Shown: piece after piece, positions 56,667 through 64,000 of the stretch
Layout: each line of letters opens with the position of its first letter
How positions within the stretch are numbered: the first letter of the stretch is position 1
From: Lachnospiraceae bacterium
Lineage (GTDB): Bacteria; Bacillota; Clostridia; Lachnospirales; Lachnospiraceae
NCBI GenBank assembly: GCA_900771995.1
Contig: CAAGQC010000096.1
Coordinates: 1 to 64,000 of the forward strand
Length of the DNA stretch: 64,000 nucleotides
Direction: 5' to 3'
Notes under the pieces: model-generated
Seen by the model: the letters and a program-made list of their open reading frames with translations, nothing else
The model's database searches: none
Told to the model about the DNA's origin: nothing
Translations under genes and position numbers: made by a program

Positions 56667-58460
56667 ATGAAGAAATATATTCCAACCGGGAACGAAATGA
56701 TTTCCCTTCCTAAAATCAATGAAGCAACCGCCGGAATCGAAGATTTCACCTTTCTCTCCATGCAGCATAAGGGTATGATCGAAGTGCGAGGTACAGAAGA
56801 AGCACCTCTCATAAAGCCCTTTTTCATGGTGAACAATCAACCGATGCCATTAACATACATTCGCTGGCATCGTGACCACTATTGGCTTCCGGTAATGAAT
56901 GCCCAGGCAGGTTCTCTCAGCGTTTCCATGACTATCCTCCCGCCGATTAGAGAAAGAGGATTTGCAGTAAAATTAACCATGTCCAGTGCAGAGAGTGTCT
57001 CTGTCCGTTGGGGGCTGGAAGGCTGCTGGGCAAGCAATTGGCACTGCGTCAACGAAGACAAAGAATTAAGCGGGACTATGAATTGTTACAAAAGCGGATG
57101 GAATTCCGGCGTAATTTTTGACTATAGTTGCGGATATCCGATGTTTGCCTTTGCACCCATGTCAGACCGAAACAGCGAGGTTATGTATACAAAATCAGAG
57201 TCCGGGATTAACTACAGCCTATTTTGTGAAGAAAAACTCGTACCCGGAGAGACAGCATGTCTCGTATTCTACTGGGGTCTTGGATTTGAAGAAGTTGCCG
57301 CAGCCACCAGCGCCAAAGAAATGCTGAGACAAGGCTGGGATTCGGAATACACCCGCACCTGCCGATGGCTAGAACAGCGCTCAAGGACGCTTCATACCGC
57401 AAAATTCACCGACCTATATAATACCAACCTGTTTTTTTGTATCTTCTACTCTACCGGACTTACACTGGACACGGAAGAATTCATCTGTGCAACCAGTCGT
57501 TCCACACGGTACTATGTCAGCGCAGCCTACTGGGATAGAGATGTTCTTTTTTGGGCCTTCCCAGCCATTTTGGAGACGGACCCCAGCATAGCCAGAGAGA
57601 TTCTCGACTATGTTTTTGGACGGCAGCGAAAGAATCTCGGTATTCATTCCCGTTTTATTGACGGCACTGTGCTGGAGCCTGGCTTTGAACTAGACGAGTT
57701 GATGGCTCCGGTGATTGCGCTCACTTCCTATGTCCGCAGAACAGGCGACCGGGTGATTCTTGAAGAGAGTAATATAAAAGCTGGAATTTCATTGATTTTA
57801 GAACGGTTAGACCAATATCGTCATCCTGAAATATCTTTATATGAGACATTTCTGCAGCCTACGGATGACGAAATCGTGCATCCATATTTGACCTATGACA
57901 ATATGTTAGTTTGGCATGCATTTGAAGATTTGGCTTGGTGTTATCCGGATACCTACAGTCACCTTCATGAAGAAGCCGAACGTGTAAAACAGGCAATCTA
58001 TAAGCATTGTGTGTTCAAAGACGCTCACGGCATGTCCTATTTTGGCTGGTCTACAGATTTAAACGGCCGCCATGATATTTACGACGAGCCGCCCGGAAGC
58101 CTTCAGTTGCTGCCTTACTATGGATTTTGTTCTGACAAGGACGAAATATGGCGCAATACCGTAAGTATGATTCGCTCTGCCGACTATACTTACAGTTTTG
58201 CTGAGATGCCTATTGCAGAAATCGGCTGTCCTCATGCTCCCTATCCCTGGATACTAAGCCTTGGCAACAGTATGCTGTCCGGTCATGCTCTTCAGGCGTG
58301 GAAAGAACTGGAAATTATGGAGATGGATAACAGCATTGCCTGTGAAAGCGTAGACCCCGTGAAGGGCATTTGCACCACCGGAGCCGCCTTCGCTACCTGT
58401 GCCGGATTTTTATGTCACTGTATGATTACTGCATACAAGGAGGGAATATATGCGAAATGA
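56667..58460 (+). CDS. Six-hairpin glycosidase-like protein of unassigned family
   Basis: A 597-residue intracellular protein. An N-terminal beta-sandwich (residues 1-230) precedes an (alpha/alpha)6-type barrel with STRYYVSAAYWDRDVLFWAF, DYVFGRQRKNLGIHSRFIDG, LYETFLQPTDDEIVHPYLTY and FAEMPIAEIGCPHAPYPWIL. Carboxylates in WDRD, TDDE and IAEIG are candidate catalytic residues. I cannot assign a CAZy family; GH15, GH63 and GH125 share this fold. ATG 56667 follows GAGGT. Its stop overlaps the GH65 start by 11 nt, so the two are translated together and probably act on the same substrate. Confidence 0.65.
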   Translation: MKKYIPTGNEMISLPKINEATAGIEDFTFLSMQHKGMIEVRGTEEAPLIKPFFMVNNQPMPLTYIRWHRDHYWLPVMNAQAGSLSVSMTILPPIRERGFAVKLTMSSAESVSVRWGLEGCWASNWHCVNEDKELSGTMNCYKSGWNSGVIFDYSCGYPMFAFAPMSDRNSEVMYTKSESGINYSLFCEEKLVPGETACLVFYWGLGFEEVAAATSAKEMLRQGWDSEYTRTCRWLEQRSRTLHTAKFTDLYNTNLFFCIFYSTGLTLDTEEFICATSRSTRYYVSAAYWDRDVLFWAFPAILETDPSIAREILDYVFGRQRKNLGIHSRFIDGTVLEPGFELDELMAPVIALTSYVRRTGDRVILEESNIKAGISLILERLDQYRHPEISLYETFLQPTDDEIVHPYLTYDNMLVWHAFEDLAWCYPDTYSHLHEEAERVKQAIYKHCVFKDAHGMSYFGWSTDLNGRHDIYDEPPGSLQLLPYYGFCSDKDEIWRNTVSMIRSADYTYSFAEMPIAEIGCPHAPYPWILSLGNSMLSGHALQAWKELEIMEMDNSIACESVDPVKGICTTGAAFATCAGFLCHCMITAYKEGIYAK

Positions 58461-60444
58461 TTTAATACTTAAAGGATGGACAATCACAGGAGAGGGCCAG
58501 ACATGGGCAGATGACTTTTTGGAAAGTATTTTCTTTTTAGGAAATGGACGAATGGGTGTACGTGGCTATCTTCCGGGAGAACCGAACCCACGTCCTGTCC
58601 AGAAAGGTTTATACTTAGCTGGTGTCTTCGGAAAAATCAAAGCTGACATCACCGATTTTGTCAATCTCCCCACACCCATACTGGACCAAGTCTCCATAAA
58701 TGGCAAACCAGCCCAACTAGCGTCCGGTATTCAACGGACTTTAGACATGAGAGCCGCCACCCTGACGTTTGACTACACTCTGTCAATTCCCGGTAAAACC
58801 GTTCAGGTAACCTATGAACGTTTTCTTCCGATTAATCATCCGGCTTTAATTCTGCAAAGAACGATATTTAAGGCAGCTTCTCCCTGCATTCTTGAAGTAA
58901 GAGGTGGTATCTCACTAAATAGCTGCAATTGCCCTGTACCGGACGATCAGACCAAAAACAACACAGAAACCATCCAGCTTTCCCGCCTAAGGGATATCAA
59001 AGCACTGGATGATAATATTCAATGCAGTTTCGCGATTCAAGGAACTGAAATAACGGTTACCGAACAGATTAAATACCAGTCGTCTTCTTTCCATTTTAAC
59101 ACGCTTGAAGACAAGTCTATTTTATCCTCCGCCTCCGTCAACGCCGAAACAGCCGTGGTTCTGGATAAAATTGCCTGTATCCGCACATCCAGGGATGTGG
59201 ATTCGCGGATTACGCCCCTACCCGACAATTGGAATTATGATACCCTCCTTACAGAGCACAAAAAAACATGGGCGCATCGCTGGAAACAGTGTGACATTAT
59301 TCCAGACGCCTTAGATGAAGAACTTCTAACCGGACTGCGATTTGCTTCCTTTAACTTATGGGGAAACTGTTCTACAAAAGATCCGACGGTTTCCATCGGA
59401 GCAAGAGGTTTAAGCCATGGACGCTACAAAGGCTGTTATTTTTGGGACACTGACTTATTCATGCTGCCTTTTTTCTTAAATAATGATACGACAGGGGCAA
59501 AAAACCTATGTGAATACCGAGTGCGTTCTCTGGACGCCGCCCGGGCATATTCAAAATCTATGAATACTGCCGGTGCCCGCTACCCATGGATGGCGGCTTT
59601 GGACGGTACCGAACAATGTGAAACCTGGGATATCGGGTGCAGCGAGCTGCACATTACCGCAGATGTTGCTTATGCAATCTCTAAATATATTGAAAAAACT
59701 GCGGATGAAGCTTTTTATCTTGATTATGCAGCAGAAGTTTTCATAGAAACAGCACGCTTCTGGGTAAGCCGCTACACATATCGTCCTGAAACCGAAGAAA
59801 CCGATTTGTTGTTCTGTAAGGGACCTGACGAATACTGCGGCATTACAAACAACAACTTGTTCACCAATGTCATGGTACAGCATAACCTGCGTCTGGCACT
59901 GCAAGCTGCGAAAGATTTGCAGGCAAAACGCCCCGAAATCTATTCTCGCCTTGGTATCACATCAAAAGAGTGTGTCCATATGGAAAAAATATGTAAAACC
60001 ATCAAATGGCCTCGTAATCCTGCCACCGGACATTTGCGCCAGGACGACACATTCCATCTGTTGGAGCCTGTCGACATTTCCTCAATTAAGGCGAGTGACG
60101 AAGCCAGCTATCACCATGTTTGCTTCGACAGACTTCAGCGGTACCAGGCAATTAAGCAAGCAGATGTTCTTTTAATAATGACGCGGTTCCCTGAACTATT
60201 TACCAAGCAGGAAAAACTGGATGCATGGCAAGATTTTGAGCCGTTATGCCTCCACGATTCCACTTTAAGCTTCGCCAGTCATGCCCTGTTCGCTTTGCAA
60301 AATGACTTGAAAGAGAAGGGACTGTCCTACCTCCGCAAAGCGCTCCTTCTAGACCTAAGAGACATTATGGGTAATACCGGCAAAGAAGGGCTTCACCTGG
60401 CTTGTATGGGCGAAGCATGGCATGCTGCCATTGCACTCATTTAA
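58450..60444 (+). CDS. GH65-family phosphorylase, C-terminal domain missing
   Basis: A 664-residue GH65 protein: N-terminal beta domain with FFLGNGRMGVRGYLPGE and the (alpha/alpha)6 barrel with YFWDTDLFMLPFFL and the catalytic acid Glu in CKGPDEYCGITNNN. Members phosphorolyse alpha-linked disaccharides (kojibiose, nigerose, trehalose, maltose and others) to beta-glucose-1-phosphate. It ends soon after GLHLACMGEAWHAAIALI, where the family normally goes on with a C-terminal beta-sheet domain of 80-100 residues, so it is truncated by a stop at 60442. The catalytic part is complete. AAGGAGGG precedes ATG 58450. Substrate specificity cannot be told from sequence alone. Confidence 0.85.
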   Translation: MRNDLILKGWTITGEGQTWADDFLESIFFLGNGRMGVRGYLPGEPNPRPVQKGLYLAGVFGKIKADITDFVNLPTPILDQVSINGKPAQLASGIQRTLDMRAATLTFDYTLSIPGKTVQVTYERFLPINHPALILQRTIFKAASPCILEVRGGISLNSCNCPVPDDQTKNNTETIQLSRLRDIKALDDNIQCSFAIQGTEITVTEQIKYQSSSFHFNTLEDKSILSSASVNAETAVVLDKIACIRTSRDVDSRITPLPDNWNYDTLLTEHKKTWAHRWKQCDIIPDALDEELLTGLRFASFNLWGNCSTKDPTVSIGARGLSHGRYKGCYFWDTDLFMLPFFLNNDTTGAKNLCEYRVRSLDAARAYSKSMNTAGARYPWMAALDGTEQCETWDIGCSELHITADVAYAISKYIEKTADEAFYLDYAAEVFIETARFWVSRYTYRPETEETDLLFCKGPDEYCGITNNNLFTNVMVQHNLRLALQAAKDLQAKRPEIYSRLGITSKECVHMEKICKTIKWPRNPATGHLRQDDTFHLLEPVDISSIKASDEASYHHVCFDRLQRYQAIKQADVLLIMTRFPELFTKQEKLDAWQDFEPLCLHDSTLSFASHALFALQNDLKEKGLSYLRKALLLDLRDIMGNTGKEGLHLACMGEAWHAAIALI

Positions 60445-60545
60445 ATTCCGGCAAAAGTATTCTTGGTGCAGCGAAAAATCCTTAAAATCTACAGGTAATG
60501 GGACTGTGCATTTTACAGTCCTAATACCGCTGCATTTTGCTTATT

Positions 60546-60947
60546 TTATAGCAGGGGCTGTATTGCCAGCCTTCTATGTCCTTCCGGATTCATATGTTCC
60601 CTGTCCTCATCCGATGCTCTCGCATAATCTGAAGCCCGTAGGAAAAATACCTGTTCAGCTCCGGCAAGCTGCTCATAAACATTTCCCAGTTGCTTCGAGG
60701 TCTCCACAGACTTTCGGTCAAACTCAGGGTCATAACCATCCCAGACATCATCCCCTAACCATATGGGTGATATCAGTAAAAGTATCCACTCTTCTTCCGA
60801 CAGCAAGTACTTGTCAATCCCGTCTGTAGAAAAACCGGGCAGGGTGATTCGCAGTGTTTCCAATAATTTCTCCGCTGTTTTTCTCGCATCTGCCTTCCGC
60901 TCCTTTCTTATTCTTCCTATCAGCCTGCCCAATTCCTGTCCGTTCAT
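60546..60947 (-). pseudogene. Truncated SGNH-hydrolase-like gene
   Basis: A 133-residue product with LLLISPIWLGDDVWDGYDPE and SDYARASDEDREHMNPEGHR, the C-terminal half of an SGNH/GDSL esterase (catalytic Asp and His in DREHMNPEGH). The N-terminal half with the GDSN nucleophile motif is missing. A good ribosome-binding site (GAGGAAAG) precedes ATG 60947, so a short protein may still be made, but it cannot have the usual esterase activity. The spacer on both sides holds nothing recognisable. Confidence 0.65.
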
Positions 60948-61062
60948 TCTGCTTTCCTCTTGTACAAAATTTTCATCAGTAAAACTTTTTTGTACTACTT
61001 TTTCTTTGTAAATAAGAAGTTGTCGATCTGTTCTTTATAGAAACAAATTGACAACTTCCGAG

Positions 61063-62391
61063 TCATTTGTACAATTCTTCCACCTGGGCCGCTGTCTTGC
61101 CGGTGTACTGCACAGCAATGCGGTTCTCGGGATGTGCATCTGTCAGATACAGCACGCACAGGAAGATCCATTCCAATGGTTTCATGATAAAATACACCAG
61201 ATCCGCCGTGTACTGACTGTGGATCAGTCTCGCCACGGGGAATCCATAAGTATCATAAAAATGCCGCAGCGCCCGGTGGAAGCCGGGAGTCCGCTCCTCC
61301 AGCACCTGTTCAAAGGCATTGGCGATACACAGCTGGCGGTTTACTATCACTTCATGCCCATGCCGCCTCCCCAGACGGACGGGCTTTACGATCGTTTTAT
61401 GACCGCCGGCAGCTACCGTGCAGAGATAATGTTCATCATACATGACATTCTGCGGTGCCTGTCTTAGTGACAGATTCCAGTCGCTGGTCTCCGTGAATGC
61501 TTTAATCACAGAATCCGGTGCCTGCCCAAACAGCATGAGGATTGCGATCAGGATTCCCAACAGTGGGAACATCAATACCAGTCCCAGCACCGGCCACCAT
61601 GCAGCCTTCCGCAAAATGCTGTCACACCAACGCAGCATGGGATTCTGATAAATCTTCCCCGTCCCAAAGTGTTCCGCCTCCGCATTCTGCATCAGTGCAT
61701 TCCACTCCCGTATTTTCTTCAGAAGCAGTCGCACCACTAGCAGCACACAGCACAGTGGAAATAATAGCAAATATCCATCAAGCAAAATCGTCGGCTTGAA
61801 TATCTGTACTGTGAACAGGATCAGCTCCAGCAGTCCCAGGTACATTGCGGAAATCGACAGGACTGTCACAAGGGGCGGCAGCTTCCGAAGCGGAATGCTC
61901 TGCAGAATCTCATACCCTATAAATGCCAGCAGCAAGAGTACTATAAAAGTAACCATGGAACCACTGTAAATCGGTGTATGTTTATTGGAATTGCTTAACT
62001 GCGTCTGCCAGTCAGCGGATGTCACATCCATAATCAACCCCAAATAACAAAGTTCATAGAATCCGCCCAGCCAAAATACATGCTGGTCAAACAGCCAGGC
62101 TCCCTTCACCGGACGTTCCCATGCTTCACTGATCAGGCAGATTCCTTCGCTGATCGTCAGCACCACAGGAAATACCAGTACCGCTCCCATTAAAATTGCC
62201 CAGGTAAACATTTCTGTAAAAGCCTTAATGATCTCCCATACATAATCTCTTTGCTCATAATGAATAACAGAGGCTATGATCGTAAAAAGCGCATAGCCCA
62301 GTCCGATAAATATAGAGATCAGCCATGCAAGCAACACCGGATGCTTTTTATAAAACTTTATTTTTTCCGTATTCATTTCTTTATTTTCCAT
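61063..62391 (-). CDS. DUF6688-like multi-pass membrane protein
   Basis: A 442-residue protein with about eight hydrophobic helices in the first 310 residues, followed by a soluble part: LCTVAAGGHKTIVKPVRLGR, RHGHEVIVNRQLCIANAFEQ, LERTPGFHRALRHFYDTYGF. This C-terminal pattern is conserved in DUF6688-type proteins of Clostridia, with several His and one Cys that could bind metal. Function is unknown. The start overlaps the stop of the upstream DUF4173-like gene by 11 nt, so the two are coupled; both sit in the membrane. Confidence 0.75.
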   Translation of the reverse strand: MENKEMNTEKIKFYKKHPVLLAWLISIFIGLGYALFTIIASVIHYEQRDYVWEIIKAFTEMFTWAILMGAVLVFPVVLTISEGICLISEAWERPVKGAWLFDQHVFWLGGFYELCYLGLIMDVTSADWQTQLSNSNKHTPIYSGSMVTFIVLLLLAFIGYEILQSIPLRKLPPLVTVLSISAMYLGLLELILFTVQIFKPTILLDGYLLLFPLCCVLLVVRLLLKKIREWNALMQNAEAEHFGTGKIYQNPMLRWCDSILRKAAWWPVLGLVLMFPLLGILIAILMLFGQAPDSVIKAFTETSDWNLSLRQAPQNVMYDEHYLCTVAAGGHKTIVKPVRLGRRHGHEVIVNRQLCIANAFEQVLEERTPGFHRALRHFYDTYGFPVARLIHSQYTADLVYFIMKPLEWIFLCVLYLTDAHPENRIAVQYTGKTAAQVEELYK

Positions 62392-63988
62392 CGATTCTTG
62401 CCTCTATCTGTTTTCGCGCCATATATCTGGAAATATTAAATGTCCGCAGAGATGTCTGATCCAGACGCTTCTTATTATGGTTCAGGTAATAATATCCGAA
62501 TCCCTTCGGCTGATAACTCCCCCACCACTGAGCCTGCGTATCTTCACTCATAATATCCGTAGGGTTCTCCAGTTCATAGGCGCCAAAATCATACCCAAGA
62601 CTCTCCATATAAGGAATAATAACCGGTGCAGCATCCGCACTGAGATCACTCAGATAAGAGTAGTCATTATATTCCGCTCCCCGGAAAAACGGCCCGGCGA
62701 AAAAATCATCTCCGTAATCCTGCGCCACGGATTCTTCCCAGCCCGTACCGTCCGCGCCGGGTGCATTGGCAATATTCACTCTGGCTATAATATAGTCGGG
62801 ATGGCTGAAGGACAATGCCAGATACAGCACGGTCACCATCACGACGCCATAGCGGAACAGAGGGAAGCTTTCTTTGTAAATATTGATCAGTACTCCGATA
62901 AACATGACGAATAACACCGCCAGCATCCACAATACGAAGATCCGCAGGAAAGTCAGATAATAATACCGGATGTAAATGATCATACGCATTACGCTGGACG
63001 TGATCATGATAAAAGTACATAATGACATAATCGTCATAATCACTTTCAGTACCTTACTCTCCCTGAAAAAGCTGAGGCACACCAATACCAGGATCAGGTT
63101 CAGAATGCTGACAGCCAGCAGCTGGAAAAAGCCCTCTCTTGCATACTGTGCGTAAGTATAGCCCTCCGGCAGCTGCATTTTCCCTAAGAACAATCCGAAG
63201 ATCTGGATTCCGGAAAACAGCAGATACAAAAGTGACAGCAGTGACATAATGGTAATTGCCAGTACCGGTTCTCCCTTTCGGTGATCCTTCACCTCTTCCG
63301 AAATGTTTCTCTTGCACAAATAAGCAGTCAGTGCGTAAGATGCAAAGAACAGAAATGTAATCCGGACGACTACATTGATAATATTTCCCGGGCGGATCCA
63401 GTTCATGAAATCCACTGTCATCTTGCGGAAGACCGCATCGGCAGAGCTTAACAGTCCGGCGGCAATGAGCAGAATGGGCAGTGCGATCACCACTCCCAGC
63501 AGTCCGTACCATACCTTCTTATTTACTTTTCCTTTTTCACGAAAATAGGCTTTGCCATCGGAAAAAGGCTTCCCCAGTTCCCCGAAGCTCATAACCACCA
63601 ATTGACAGATGCTCCCCACATATTTCCCAAGCTTCCACTTTTTCGTATCAAAATATTGATTCAGCAGCAGACACATCACTAACAGAAACACTGCCAGCTT
63701 GTTCAGACCTATGATTGCCCATCCGTCGGTGCAGAAGGTGGATACCCCCAGCAGCAGAATGCTGACCATATAAAAGGCACTTCCTTTTTTTAAGGTAATC
63801 TCCAGTTTTGACAGCGAGAAGACAAAATACAGTAAAGTGCCTGCGAGAAAAAAAGGGAAGGTGATCCCCGAGCCGTTCCGGAACATACAAAACGCATAGA
63901 ATACGGCATAAAGAAAAGTCACCGGTCCGAAGAAATTATAGTGCTCCTGCAAGCGTTTTGTCTCCACAGTCTCTGTCTTTTCCACCAC
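62381..63988 (-). CDS. DUF4173/DUF4153-like multi-pass membrane protein, 5' end uncertain
   Basis: At least 535 residues with about twelve hydrophobic helices over residues 20-400 and a C-terminal soluble part ending in YMARKQIEARIDGK. The pattern PILLIAAGLLSSADAVF and ARNIxxx-like helices match DUF4173/DUF4153 proteins, often found with cell-envelope genes. The first in-frame start in the window is GTG 63988, but the frame is open to the window edge, so the true start may lie beyond 64000. Function unknown. Confidence 0.75.
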   Translation of the reverse strand: MVEKTETVETKRLQEHYNFFGPVTFLYAVFYAFCMFRNGSGITFPFFLAGTLLYFVFSLSKLEITLKKGSAFYMVSILLLGVSTFCTDGWAIIGLNKLAVFLLVMCLLLNQYFDTKKWKLGKYVGSICQLVVMSFGELGKPFSDGKAYFREKGKVNKKVWYGLLGVVIALPILLIAAGLLSSADAVFRKMTVDFMNWIRPGNIINVVVRITFLFFASYALTAYLCKRNISEEVKDHRKGEPVLAITIMSLLSLLYLLFSGIQIFGLFLGKMQLPEGYTYAQYAREGFFQLLAVSILNLILVLVCLSFFRESKVLKVIMTIMSLCTFIMITSSVMRMIIYIRYYYLTFLRIFVLWMLAVLFVMFIGVLINIYKESFPLFRYGVVMVTVLYLALSFSHPDYIIARVNIANAPGADGTGWEESVAQDYGDDFFAGPFFRGAEYNDYSYLSDLSADAAPVIIPYMESLGYDFGAYELENPTDIMSEDTQAQWWGSYQPKGFGYYYLNHNKKRLDQTSLRTFNISRYMARKQIEARIDGK

Positions 63989-64000
63989 CCGGACTACGTT

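Overview
The window looks like a chromosomal segment of a Gram-positive, motile, probably spore-forming gut Clostridium, most likely Lachnospiraceae. The reasons are the gene content: a two-subunit class I fumarase, a Tad/Flp pilus locus of the Firmicutes type, BofA and YaaL-like sporulation-context genes, a lone flagellin with FliS, and many ABC-type oligosaccharide operons. Ribosome-binding sites are strong AGGAGG types. This placement is inference from families, not from a marker gene. Housekeeping genes in the first 35 kb look richer in G+C than the sugar operons and the ABC-exporter block at 46-60 kb.

Layout. 1-500: AT-rich spacer and a tRNA-Ser(GCU). 501-4702: plsC, fumarase beta and alpha, a HIT protein, a flavodoxin-like/SCP2 fusion and a rhomboid protease, all on the minus strand. 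4793-14422: a complete Tad pilus locus (FHA protein, two TadE-like proteins, DUF5702 protein, Flp pilin, TadC, TadB, TadA, a TadZ-like protein and two prepilin peptidases), read from a promoter near 14.6 kb. 14757-19915: bofA, a YaaL-like gene, fliS, flagellin and a 958-residue DUF6240 protein. 20078-28652: glgB, a TPR protein with a 36-bp coding repeat, a D,D-carboxypeptidase, a phosphoesterase, trmB and thioredoxin. 28709-35315: mixed small genes with two gene remnants, a MetE-like protein, a LysR regulator with a coupled 32-residue membrane peptide, and an HD-GYP protein.

35468-45001 is an oligosaccharide operon: GH116, solute-binding protein, two permeases and a GH32-fructokinase fusion. 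It is divergent from a regulator made of a GntR DNA-binding domain joined to a solute-binding-protein fold. 46396-49689 is a LysR gene beside an ABC-2 exporter whose ATPase gene has lost its P-loop. 49943-60444 is a second sugar locus (LacI, solute-binding protein, permeases, clan GH-D hydrolase, beta-phosphoglucomutase, a six-hairpin glycosidase and a C-terminally short GH65 phosphorylase). The GH65 enzyme plus beta-phosphoglucomutase implies phosphorolysis of an alpha-glucoside to beta-glucose-1-phosphate and then glucose-6-phosphate. 60546-64000 holds an SGNH-hydrolase fragment and two multi-pass membrane proteins.

The two points I find most unusual are the GntR/solute-binding regulator with its symmetric divergent promoter, next to the GH116 plus GH32-PfkB operon, and a recurring pattern of genes that keep both ends but have lost their middle (UvrA-like, acetyltransferase, ABC ATPase). 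No insertion sequence, prophage or CRISPR array was seen.
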